Below, piece by piece: positions 1 through 10,700 of a DNA stretch of 64,000 nucleotides (positions are counted from its first letter, which is position 1; the number at the start of each line of letters is the position of its first letter). This stretch comes from Angiostrongylus vasorum (Eukaryota > Nematoda > Chromadorea > Rhabditida > Metastrongylidae): NCBI GenBank assembly GCA_018806985.1, contig JADANN010000360.1, positions 1,032,001-1,096,000 of the forward strand, given 5' to 3'. Position numbers and translations under genes: made by a program. The notes below the pieces were generated by a model. The model was not told the origin of the DNA. It saw only the letters and a list, made by a program, of their open reading frames with translations, and made no database searches.

Positions 1-40
1 AATGTGGCGTTCTTCAGACGTTCTTCTGGCCCCCAGTCTT
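1..40 (-). mobile_element. RTE LINE relic, endonuclease-domain end
   Basis: Closely similar to the RTE copy at about 25830-25870 (encodes RRTSEERHI-like; the larger copy has [15 protein letters not shown]). It is the left fragment of a copy whose 5' part resumes at 1555. Confidence 0.55.
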
Positions 41-294
41 AGCACTAAAATAACCGATGATGTTTAATTGTCCAAGTTTGACGGACCCTTGCAGTCCATC
101 CGCGTTAGACTTGGATGTCCTATCGAATGACTGCAGCTGAATGGGAATAGAAGCGAGGTCAAAGTACGTTATTGTACAATTAGAGAGCGTTATAACTGGC
201 TCCACGAGATTATGGGTTCGAGAAAGAGCTGCGCAAAGTTTTCTAGGATAATCAATCTCGAATTTTCTCTGTTTGGTCATGGAGGTGTTTGGCT

Positions 295-1550
295 GCAGTC
301 AGCTTAATCTTTCCAGGATCTGAAGAAGGCAAAGTCCGCCGAAACGTCAACTTATTCCTAAACAGAGAATAAAGTAACAATCTCGTGTTTGATGGTTAAG
401 GAATCAGTGAGTTAATCAATGGTGGCCTTAGAGAATGTGTGAGACGACGATTGACGGGAACTCAAAAGATCGTCTTTCTATAAACTTCGGCATAATAATT
501 GATATATCTACATGTATATTCTTACGAACTGTCTTTGTTTAGCTGACACGAGGTTGGTGTAGATCTTATTATTATTGTTGTTGTCGTTGTTTAATGGCTG
601 ATGTTTCGGCGGATTCGCCTTCCTCAGAACGTGGACGTACCGTATGTAACAGTAGCCCCACAATTTGGTGAGCACCATAGTATTAATGAGTACCAGCATA
701 TGAATAGACGCCAGTTTTCAAAAACTACCCACGTGCTGTTGAACCAGCAGTGTCTTGTTCATGAGGAATGATGAGTGAGATCGACCCATGGGGATGTACA
801 TCAAAAATCGTTCTGAGATAAGGTGCGATGTCACGTGTGATAGCGAGTGCCCTGTCACGTCTTTCCTATTCATCTTTGGATTTTCGAAATTTATCTGAAA
901 GACCTCAAAAGTATTGCGCTGATGTTTTAGACTCCTGCGCCAGGATCCGAAATTCACTCCAAAAATCATCACCGTTGTGAGTTCGTGGCCTATTTTTACA
1001 TAGAGGGTACTTTTGTCGAATTTTACTTTCCCCACCTAGATGTTCTTTTATGCGGACACAAAATGGTCTACCCATTTTCCCAATGTATTTTTCACCGCAT
1101 GCCTTACGTGAGATCAAGTATATTGTATCCGAAGTTATGCAATCCTCATCTCTTCTGTTAGCACAGATTACACAATTTTCTGAGCTGCACGATCGGTCAT
1201 AGAGGCGGTTTCGAACTAACTGGCGACGCAGGGTGTTGGCTCGGAGGTCACATTTGATCCTCACATCTCCATAGGTAGGCCTCACTTATCATCTGTCGTG
1301 AACAACACACGGGGAGTACAACAGCACCGTGGGTAGTGTTTGAAAATTGGCGTGTCTATTCATTTGCTGGATATCCATCAACACCATGGAACTCACCGAT
1401 TTTTGGGGCTACTGTTAAATATGGTACACCTAGGCTATGAGGAGGGCGAATTCGCCGAAACGTCAGCCATTGAATAACGACAAAAACAACAATTAGAACT
1501 ATACCAGCCTCGCGTCATCTAAACAAGGGCAGTTGGTAAGAACATAAATA
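295..1550 (-). mobile_element. Penelope-like element fragment with inverted pLTR-like ends
   Basis: A GIY-YIG coding region on the minus strand (about 1285-718) is bracketed by two similar repeats in opposite orientation, at about 690-520 (minus) and 1401-1550 (plus). Each holds the string GCCGAAACRTCAGCCATT. A third related motif is at 300-390. Reverse transcriptase is absent, so this is a 5'-truncated copy. It appears to interrupt an RTE relic. Confidence 0.7.
718..1285 (-). pseudogene. GIY-YIG endonuclease domain of a Penelope-like element
   Basis: In minus-strand translation the frame from 1285 reads RRQLVRNRLYDRSCSSENC, then TIYLISRKACGEKYIGKMGR and PFCVRIKEHL, the paired GIY/YIG strands and following Arg of the nuclease. 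A frame change near 905-1035 leads to a C-terminal tail (NFENPKMNRKDVTG) shared with the copy at 53.6-54.1 kb. Established knowledge: Penelope-like elements carry GIY-YIG after the reverse transcriptase. The copy is broken. Confidence 0.8.
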
Positions 1551-1554
1551 TAGA

Positions 1555-2180
1555 TATTGAGGAAAACGCCGACTACGCCGACTCCTCTACTGTCGCATGT
1601 TCCGAGGAACAGTTCTTCGGTGTCATAAACGGCGTTGAATGGGTGGCGTCGTCTCGTCTCGGCCAGGCCGATGACGTCGTACCTTATTCTTGGCCCTGAG
1701 ATTTTAGCAGCCTCTCCGTACTCGTGCTACCCAACGCTGCGAAATTGGGGGGCTCTTTCGGGGTCAGGGGGAATGAGACCCATTTTTTTTACTGTTTAGC
1801 ATTTTGACACCCACGTGTAGCTTGCTGGGTTCTCAACGTGGGGGCTGGGTATACTCACCGCTACCTTGCCAGTCTCTCCTAGATGGACATGGAGCTTATT
1901 TGTTGAGAGGATTTTAGCCGAGTTGAGTCATGGAATTCAACCCGCCTTAACAAGAGCACACCCCCATGCATGTATGAATACGTCCTCGTAAACACAGAAC
2001 ATATGTGTTAAATCGGCGTTGCGGAAAAACATGGAGTTCATCCCATGGATCCACCTGCGTCTCAGAGAGGCGTAAGGTGGCTTTTTGCTCCACGATCAAC
2101 CCCCTACTCGCCACTTGTGGGCGGGCTATGTTGGCTCGCGACTAGGCGGGATGGTATCCCCTCTTTGAGGAAGATTCGTG
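1555..2180 (-). mobile_element. RTE LINE 5' relic
   Basis: Matches 26083-26870 over most of its length, including the block encoding [10 protein letters not shown] and the non-coding 5' part, with an internal deletion of about 120 bases near 1690 that removes the TYNARTLAS start of the endonuclease. Confidence 0.75.
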
Positions 2181-2750
2181 GTCGATCAAAATGGAATAAG
2201 TTATTCATGAATATATCGTGAAATTTTTGCTAGTAATATTGTCTGGTGCCTCACTCATCCGTATAGGATGTCCATCCATGTGACCTTTTATTCATCGTGC
2301 TTTGGTGACTAACTGCAAAAAGCGTGCTTTTATAGTTTAATTGCGTTGAAGTGTTATTTTTGGGGGAAAAAAAAGGCCACTACATTTTAGATCAAGACAG
2401 TGTCTCGTTTGCTAGTGGAACACGCTTTCTTGTTTCACGCTGTGGTTATCACTGCCAATTCAGGTGAGTAGTAGAAAGAGCGGAAGAGTGAGCACTTTAG
2501 AAAGAAACGTTTTACGGCTATTTTCTATGCACTTTCTTATAAAAAATTAGGTAGTGACCATTCGCGAAGATCTCTAAAAGTAACCGAAGTTCTAACAGAT
2601 ATTCTTGTACAGGAACCGTACGATGAGCTTCAAGTTTCTCCAACCTTGCCGTTGTTGCACACTTACACTTACTAGCTATTTTATTTTTATTTTTTACCTA
2701 TTCTTTCTTCATAATAGGGTATGATATAAAGTAGAACCATGAGCATAAGG
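2181..2750. other. No feature recognised
   Basis: AT-rich, no long open frame, no match to the repeat families defined in this window. Confidence 0.5.
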
Positions 2751-2759
2751 AACCTCAAA

Positions 2760-3300
2760 TTCCTTCAAATTCGCGATTTCTTTTACTGCGGGCACACGTG
2801 CTATCCACTACACCAAGCAAGGCTCGTGCTTTGCCTTTCTCTCGGCTACGTTTTTACTCTAACGGTGCTACTAGCAATCATCCGTCAACGGGAATGATCT
2901 GGAGAGCACAAATCGGCTTTGAATCCAGTAAGGTGAAGCTGCTGTCGAAACCACAATGTTTTACTTTTTATTTTCTGCCTATCATTTTTTTCATGGCAAG
3001 GTGCGACGTGAATTACAAATAGAGGAATGTGAGATATGAGCAAAACTAGGGACCTCAGTTAAGTTTCGAACCTGCTATTACCCTACGGGGGGTCTGGATC
3101 ATTCTCGTTGACGGGTGACTGCGGATAGGATTGATACAATGGAAACCTAGCTTAGAGAGAGGCAAAGCAAGGGCTTCTGGTGGTATGATGGATAGCACCC
3201 GAATCCCTAGTAAGCGTGATTACTGGTTCGAAGAGCAAATTAGGTTTCTAGTTTTGCTCATATTTCAGCATTCCTATGATTTTTTGTATTTAGTAGCTAT
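2760..3300. repeat. Degenerate palindromic repeat related to family D
   Basis: Left part (about 2790-2920) resembles 20280-20460 (both contain CGTCAACGGGAAT); right part (3040-3290) is its diverged inverse with GTTGACGGGTGA and a tRNA-like TTCGAACC. Looks like an old fold-back copy. Confidence 0.45.
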
Positions 3301-5210
3301 GTTGATATTGTGGTGCGACTAAAAAGCATAATTAGGGCAGGGCGTTTGGCTTTTAATCTATCGGTTCGAAATGTGCCACACTGATGGCGTGATACACAAT
3401 CAATTTTCTGATTTGACAGAGATGGTTGCACTTTCCAACCTTAACATGCAAAGTCCGACTTGTAATCTCATAATATTGCTCCGTGGGTCATAGTCTAGTA
3501 TGAGGTCGCCTACGGGAGATTTCACGAAGAACGTACTTAAGGTGAAGACACGTAGGACTATGTGGGATCTCCTTTGCTATCAATTCTGAAGAAGGTGAAT
3601 TGGTGAATGACTACAGTGATGGTTATGATGAATTAATTCTTCAGCGTGTGACGTAACTGCACGGTGCCAGACAACAACGTTCCCCAACTTTTAGTAGTCA
3701 GTCTAGTGTGGGCAGCGAATCGATCGGGGGCTGGTTTTGGTCGAGACGAACAATCACGGACTGCAAAGGGAACGGATAAGCATTGACGAGAGGAAAAAAT
3801 TCATCAGTCTCTATTTTAAGACAGGAATTTTTACGCAATTTTTACGCTGCCATTTTTGAGAGGTTACCGGAGTTCTGATCGTGTTGTCGCAGGCCGTCCT
3901 AAGGTATTACAAACAAGGGAGATTTCTTTGCCGTCAACTAACGAGTTCTTTGCAGATGACGTAATATCTCACCGACGAGACAGGTTGTACAAGATTAGAC
4001 CACTAACTGAATTTATTATCAGTAGGGAACAGCAGCCGAATATACCGGCTTTGAAAATATGTGTGTTGACCAGTCCCTTGTGTCATTTAGAAGGAAGATC
4101 TTCTTCGGCAGTATGTCCCACGTAAGAACCTCAAATATGGAGTCGTATTATTATATTATGCAGTGTAATGCTCTGCATTTACAGCTTTTGGTGTAATCCA
4201 CTAGCGACCCCTCTGTATTTGAAGATTTGTTTGTCTGCAGTGGTGAACCTTCTGCACAAGTTATGAAAGACGTCATCTGTATACCAATAGTTGTTATACG
4301 AGTCCCACAGCCGAAAAGTGATTCAAAGGAAGGATTCATTTTGCTGGCACTTGTAGAAAGAACAGGAAAGGATTTCCTAACAAAATCACAATGGAGATAT
4401 TAGAAATACTTAGGTAAATCATAATTTAATTGATTACGCAGTGAAATATAGATCTTCGAGTCAGTCCTCGGCACCGAATAATCACTTGCTCGAAATAGAA
4501 TGCTCGACTTTGTACGCATTCGTCACGCGGGATTTTTTGACATTGCTACAGAGCACAATCTCAAACTTGGGTAATTAAAACGTTTATAACAATAATGGTA
4601 CTGCAATGGCGATATGGCAATACCGGAACAACCCATGCTTGAAGGTGGTGCAGAAGGTGACAGAGTCTATCCACCAGGTGATGTTGCGAGCCCGGTGACG
4701 TTTCCAGTGGTTACATAGAGGTGAGAGCACAGGGAAAGGACGTCAGCCCCGGATCACGAATTTGAAATGGGGATGCTTGTATAATAACACTGAATAATGT
4801 TGAGAGGTGCTTACATGAGACTGATGATGAAGTAGAGACCATTTTGTCCAGGGTATAATAATAGAAGAACATAGAAATAAGCTCTGGGTTTCGTTCGTCC
4901 CACACGTTTTTTCATGTTTGTCAACTAAGGCCTTTGCTAGATAGAATGTGGAAGCGGCAGAACGAGCGGTGTTTCGTTTTATAAGGCGTAGTGATGTTTT
5001 TCTAATCCAACGTTGGTGTTTATGGCTGCAGTTCTTCCGTTAATTCTCAGAGATTTCATTTATTTTAGGAAAGTTTTTAATAGCATGATAGAAATGCAAC
5101 AAAGCGTTTTCTACAAATTTGTCCAAATCCTGACTTTCGAAGTATGTCAACGAAAAAATGCGCTGGAGGCGACAGAAACTAGGCGTTTTTGACCACTGTG
5201 GGAAATATCT
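3301..5210. other. No feature recognised
   Basis: Several open frames under 90 codons on both strands without recognisable domains or codon pattern. Nothing annotated. Confidence 0.5.
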
Positions 5211-5217
5211 TAGTGGG

Positions 5218-5219
<2 letters not shown>

Positions 5220-5263
<44 letters not shown>

Positions 5264-5314
5264 CATATATATATACATATATATATATGCATATATACAT
5301 ATATATATATATAC

Positions 5315-5358
<44 letters not shown>
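5220..5358. repeat. (AT)n microsatellite
   Basis: About 140 bases of AT dinucleotides with scattered ACAT interruptions. It creates spurious Tyr/Ile open frames on both strands. Confidence 0.97.
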
Positions 5359-5362
<4 letters not shown>

Positions 5363-5739
5363 ATACAATGACTTGTTGGCTAGCCAGAAGGGTGAAGTGG
5401 AGTCAAGGAGGTTGTGGCTCGCAGGTGTCCTAATCACTGCGCTTCATGCGTTAGCTATCGTGGAATCCTCATTAAATGCGCTTTCGAAAGTCGCATTCGT
5501 TCCGGAGTGAGAGAAACAAGCATAGCGTAAACTGCAGAGCACTGCATTCTTAGCGTACTATAGGGTTGCTCGGAATTAACGGAGGTTTTTCAATGTCTAA
5601 ATCTTTGCAATAATTTTTTTTCGTGTGATGTCCTATTAAATATAAGTGGAAAGCCCATTTTATGCCCTTTCGCACGGTCTAACTTAGTTACAATATAAAA
5701 CGCATTACTGACCAATTTTGTAGGTGAGAAAATAAGACG

Positions 5740-6720
5740 TGAAAACACATATTTCGACAAATTTATTTTTTAAGAATTCAAACTCGGACGTGATGCAGTG
5801 CAAACCTTTGAAAGAATTAAGGAAACATAGGACCTCGGAGAGGTTAAGGAATGCACGAGGCGGTATTGTTTTCGAAAATTTCATCGTGGCGATTACGACC
5901 CTGAGGAGGAAGAAGCTTGCAGACGTCCTTCCGCCATACACGGCGATGAATTGGAAGTGTTGCTGGATGAAATTGCATGCACAGCTTTTGCAGAACTTGC
6001 AGAAACATTACTGTAAGCACGTTCTAGCATCTGAGGATAATTGGAAAGTCGAAAAACTTCAGAAAATAGATGCCGTAGGAATTGAGAAAGGAGAAGAATT
6101 TTTTTGCCCAATTTTAAGTATCGTAGACGCTTCTTCTACCCATAACAAGAATGCCCCTTTCTTGATCGTAATGTGATATGTGACCAGAACTGAATTCTGT
6201 GTGGTAACGTCCGAAGCTCCGTAGCACTTTTAGTAACCGAAATTGCACCAAGAAAAAGATGATACAAACTGTTTGGTGGTGTACAGTTGGTTCGATTGAT
6301 GATAGCTTGCTGAATCCATGTGAAACGATTGCAGCGGAGAAATACATCCGGAAAATAACAAAATCCGGCTTGCACTCGTCAAGAGAAATAGACGAATTCT
6401 TCTCCACCACAATGGTCCACCAGATATCGCAATAGCGATGCTGCAAAAGTTAACCCAGCAAAGCTACGAGACTTCGTCTCACCTACTATATTAGCCGGGA
6501 CTTTCGTCTACCGACTGTTACTTCTTAGAGAATCTTGATAACCTCGACTGAACTTGACATCGGAGACCGAGCCACATTTAAAAAGTCGTTTCAGTGACTT
6601 CATCGCTTCTAGAACTCCAAACTCTTGTGCTACTGGAATAAATGAAATTCATTTCTCGTTGGCAGGAACATATAGATTCTAATAGTTCTTATTTCTGTCA
6701 ATAAAGTTTAATCATAACTG
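5740..6720 (+). pseudogene. mariner-family transposase relic
   Basis: Decayed plus-strand translations keep family blocks in order across frames: DEIACTAFAELAETL near 5970, then a catalytic-core-like stretch near 6240-6360 (KKMIQTVWW, LNPCETIAAEKY), LLHHNGPPDIAIAMLQKL near 6400, SYETSSHLLY near 6465, and MKFISRWQEHIDSNSSYF near 6645-6690, the C-terminal VSRWQKCIDSNGSYF motif of mariner transposases. The Asp of the usual LLHDNARPH block is His here, and many stops and shifts interrupt it. Terminal inverted repeats not confirmed. Confidence 0.75.
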
Positions 6721-6779
6721 AGATATCCCCACTGTGGAGATACAGGTTGGAATCATGCACTATTTTCCCAACAAACAAG

Positions 6780-7080
6780 TATGCGGAAGATTTAAAGAGT
6801 CAAAGTTAGCACAGTTTTAGTGATGCCATTTACTAGACACAAAGTTTGTGGTACAATAGACATGTCTACGATCAAATCGCTTTCTCCAATCCATGAAAGA
6901 TGTTGACATCCGGCAACGAAAAGTTTGAAATGCCCGAGTACGGCGAGCTCAGGATACTGGGGTGTATCGACCAACATTAAACGATATTCATAAGGAAGAC
7001 AAAAGTCCTCAAGCAGCAGCAGAACATACACGTAAATCCGAAAACCCTCGTGGATGATGGATGTGAGGAAATGCGTTCTG
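6780..7080 (+). repeat. Degenerate SINE-B 3' part
   Basis: Contains CCTCAAGCAGCAGC...CACG and CCTCGTGGATGATGGATG, the 3' half signature of family B, with no recognisable A/B boxes. Confidence 0.45.
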
Positions 7081-7299
7081 CGTTGATCAATCCCTTTATC
7101 ACAGCAGTGGTGAATTATTGCATATTAGACTTACGTAACGACTTTGTGGAGCTTGGCGTTCTTTAGAATCACTGGTTTTATTCCCTTAGAGAAGTCTGGT
7201 ATCAATTTACCAACAGCATGGGTGACGAACTTGTTTCCCTCGAGGCAAAGGATTTACCTGAAGGCCATGTATGCATTGCTAGGGCACTAATCCTGTGCT

Positions 7300-7590
7300 C
7301 GGCGCGCGTGTGGCGCAGTGGTAGGAGGCGTCCTGTGACATACATGGGATGGATCCCTCGCGCCCCTGCCCCCACAAGCCCTCCTTCCTTCCTTGGTTGG
7401 CGAATTGGCACCAGACTTATCTAAGAGGATAGCAGCACTGGCTCGATACATCGGTAGGACAGCGCGAGTCATTGTAAAGTCCAAATATGCATCCAATCAC
7501 CTTCAGACGATGCTTAGTGAAATTGAATGCATGGCGCATCCCTAGGGGGATAGATCAACGCCGAGAGCTTTTTTAGCTTTTAATCCTGTG
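7300..7590 (+). mobile_element. SINE-A copy
   Basis: Starts GCGCGCGTGTGGCGCAGTGG (A-box-like TGGCGCAGTGG), has B-box-like GGATCGATCCC-type sequence ~60 bases on, and ends ATCAACGCCGAGAGCTTTTT plus a short T-rich tail. Upstream of NAPRT. Confidence 0.8.
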
Positions 7591-7656
7591 CTGGTGCTGC
7601 ACCCATCCTTACCAATTCATATGGATAGCAAAAGCTCGTACATACATATACAGTAA

Positions 7657-7794
7657 ATGAACACATGGATGAAATTCTCTGCAATATCTTCTTTGTATGA
7701 AATTTCAGACAGCTCAAATGCATTGACACTGGGCGATATTTATGCGGCTAGACATCAGTTGTTAGTGCAGCCATTGCTCACCGACTTCTTTCAG
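7657..7794 (+). CDS. NAPRT: NAPRT exon 1
   Basis: Ends in QPLLTDFFQ, the N-terminal family motif, followed by a GTTGGT donor. The ATG at 7657 follows an in-frame TAA; a second in-frame ATG at 7669 is an alternative. A CAG at 7651-7653 could be a trans-splice acceptor. A further upstream exon joining at the TTTCAG near 7708 is not excluded. Confidence 0.7.
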
Positions 7795-10700
7795 GTTGGT
7801 GGATAGTCCAGCTTTATGTACAGTAAATGTCCTTAGAAGGAAATGTCATCTGCGTACACTTCACTTTGGTAGAATTATTTGCGGTTTTTAATTGTTTACC
7901 TCTTGATTTGCTGAGTAGAAATAAAATCCAGACTGAGTGCAATGTCAGGTTTTCTTTTCACAACAATGCTCAGCACCCTTTCGTGTGGCGTTTTTGTGTA
8001 ATTTTGTACCTGGAGCGTGTCCACCGTTACGTAGTGATTTTGAGGCTTTCTAAGAACAGTGAAGTTTACAGGGCTGTATCCTCAGCACGAATACCTGCTG
8101 CAAACGGGGCTAATGGAGAGTTGTGATCCGGACTGCAGCTTCAAACTAACTGGGTTCACTTCCAATTTATGCTCCCTACTGAGAGAAAGGAAGAGTAAGG
8201 ACCTCGGTTGGTGTGCGGGGAGAGCACTTGAGTCCCCAGCAAGGGTAATTGCGTGTTCTGAGCTCATCTAAGGTTATGAGTTTTGTTGATATCTCAGCAT
8301 CCTTGTGGTTATATCATTTGCTTGTCTTTGAATGGTAGTTATTAAACTGTCATGATTGGAGATTACTGGAGCACCTGTTCTATTTTTGGACCTGATCCTC
8401 TTGGGTTCGAAGTAATGTCCAAGGCAAGGTTCAGATTACAAGACTGCTGGTTCATTTCCATCTGTATGGCAGTGCAATCTAAGGCGGATGAAACAAGTTT
8501 TTTAAGGGACTGCAAAAGAATGTGGAGATTCTAAACTGTAAGGCTTTGCAAACTTGTAATGGTTGCAATTCCATGTAGATTCTTCGTAGAGGAGTTTGGT
8601 GTAAAGCTTGAGGGTAGTGATGGTTATGAAGTATGTAAAAAGTGTTACAATCGCAATGATGACGAGATATCTGCAAAACTCCGGACCGCAGGTGTTTGTG
8701 GTGAGGAGCGAAAGTGCTATAACCCTTACCTTACCCTTTCCGGAGGCTAACGCGTTCACTACCACACCATGCAGGGTCTTTCGTTTCGCCTGTCTCTCAG
8801 CTAGTTCTATCGACCAGTACAACGGGTGATTGGTGATGGCACTGGTCGACAGAACTAACTGAGAGGCAGGCGAAACGAAAGACCCGCATGGTGTGGCAGT
8901 GAACTGCGTTAGCACCGGAAAGTGTAGTAGCGTTCGTTCCCCACCACAGACACCTGCGATCCGGAGTTTTGCAAATATCTCAGCATCGTTGATAGGCAGC
9001 AAATAAAAAATTTAACATTATCTAAAAAGTGTTTGTTGCAATAATTGGAAGTTGGAAGGCAAAGGTTTTAGACTATAGCGCCTACGAGATCAGTTATGGG
9101 AATGAGATGGGGTTCTCCAATATTGTGAAAGGCACATCTCGTGAAAACACATTGTGAAATGTGCATTGTTTATACACATATTTCTTATAAAGAAAAGGAT
9201 AAAGCTTTCGGCGTTGATCTATCCTTTGTGGATATGCCACGCATTCGACTTTACTATGCTCGTTTGAAGGTGATTGGATGTATATCTGGCCTTCACAATG
9301 ACTCTCGGTGGCCTTCCGATGTATCGGGCCAATGCTACTATCTTCATAGACAATTCTGGTACCAATTTTCCGACCCCAGAGGAATAGTAGGCTTGGTGAG
9401 CCATGGGCACGGTAATCGATCGCATGTGTATTGAGGGGCGCCTCCGACCACTGCGCCACGCGCGCCTTATATTTCTTCTGTATTCCTGTGTTTTCTGTAT
9501 ATTTATCATAGATGACACTAATGCATCTGTACAAGTCTGCTCAGTAATTTGCCATCTTACCATGGATGAATTGTCCTCCAAGTTTCGAACCTTAGTGAAC
9601 TAACAACGCAGAGATGTTACCACCTTCCACGGCATTCCCATCAGATGAGAAATGTCCGAGAAAGGTTTCGTGTAAGTTATTATTTGGAGAGGATGTGGGT
9701 AGTGCAGTAGTAGGGATGTCATTCCTCAAGCGCAAGACCTAGGTTTACACATGCATCGGGCCAGCAAACCTTCCATCTGTCGTGATTTGAGAAACTCGTG
9801 TTGAACTGGTCTGAGAAGCTCTCTACAATTCACAAAGTCTGATAACTGCCTGCTGTGAACACCTTGGAATACCTAGTACGGCTATCCCACTATCCTAATG
9901 GAAATCAAGCGAACCACGATTCAAGAGCATCCATAAAGAACACCAAAGCCCTCAAATCATTAGCGAAGCTCACACGCAAGGGCCTTCGTGAATGAATGAC
10001 GCGTGGAAACTATTCGATGAAGGAGGTGTTAAGATCCGCATAAATGAAAAAGTTTGTTTAGACGATAGCTCTTCATGATCCACAACTTAGACAAAACTAT
10101 CGGCTGAATGCAGAACGAGCAAAAAAAAACACTACGCGCCAAACAAAACCCGAGAAGAACTATGCATTTATATAGTGATAAATGTGTAATATGTCAGTTG
10201 GCTACCTCGTTTAGCGTTCTGATGGAGACTTACTGAAGAATCTTTTTTCATTTGCCTTTCACAACTAAGTCACATCTTGTCGAGTGTTCCACGTTCGTGT
10301 TTCTAGCACCTCGAATTCCTTAGAAAGGCTGTTTTTTGGCTTATAGATCACTATGTGTTATACTTACTGGCTTGCTGGAAAACACGACGAACCCGCAGTT
10401 TTCGACCTTTTGCAGCATATCAGTCCATGTACGTTTTACATAATTCGTATTTTCAGGAAAAATCCCTTTCATGGAGAATTTAAAATATTTGCTGGTCTTG
10501 AAGACTGCCTTCGATTCGTTGAGAGATTTAGGTTTAGCGCTGAGGGTCAGATTCGTAGCTGTCAGGTAGGTGGTCATCTTTACTGTATTAATGGGTTTCA
10601 TTGCTGTTTCAGACATCGAATTCATCAGAGAGCTCCTTCCTATGGATTGCAATTCGGATTTTCTTCAGTATCTTGCTGATCTTAATTGTGGAAGGTTGAA

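Noticed and set aside
5189..5510. Tyr/Ile-rich open frames on both strands
   Set aside because: They are translations of the AT microsatellite.
5739..6176. 145-codon plus-strand frame as a host gene
   Set aside because: Overlaps the mariner relic; the transposase blocks lie in changing frames, so the long frame is incidental.
10546..10570. NAPRT exon 2 donor at CAG/GTAGGT (10566)
   Set aside because: Better consensus, but it puts exon 3 out of frame; GTCAGA at 10546 gives a gap-free family alignment.
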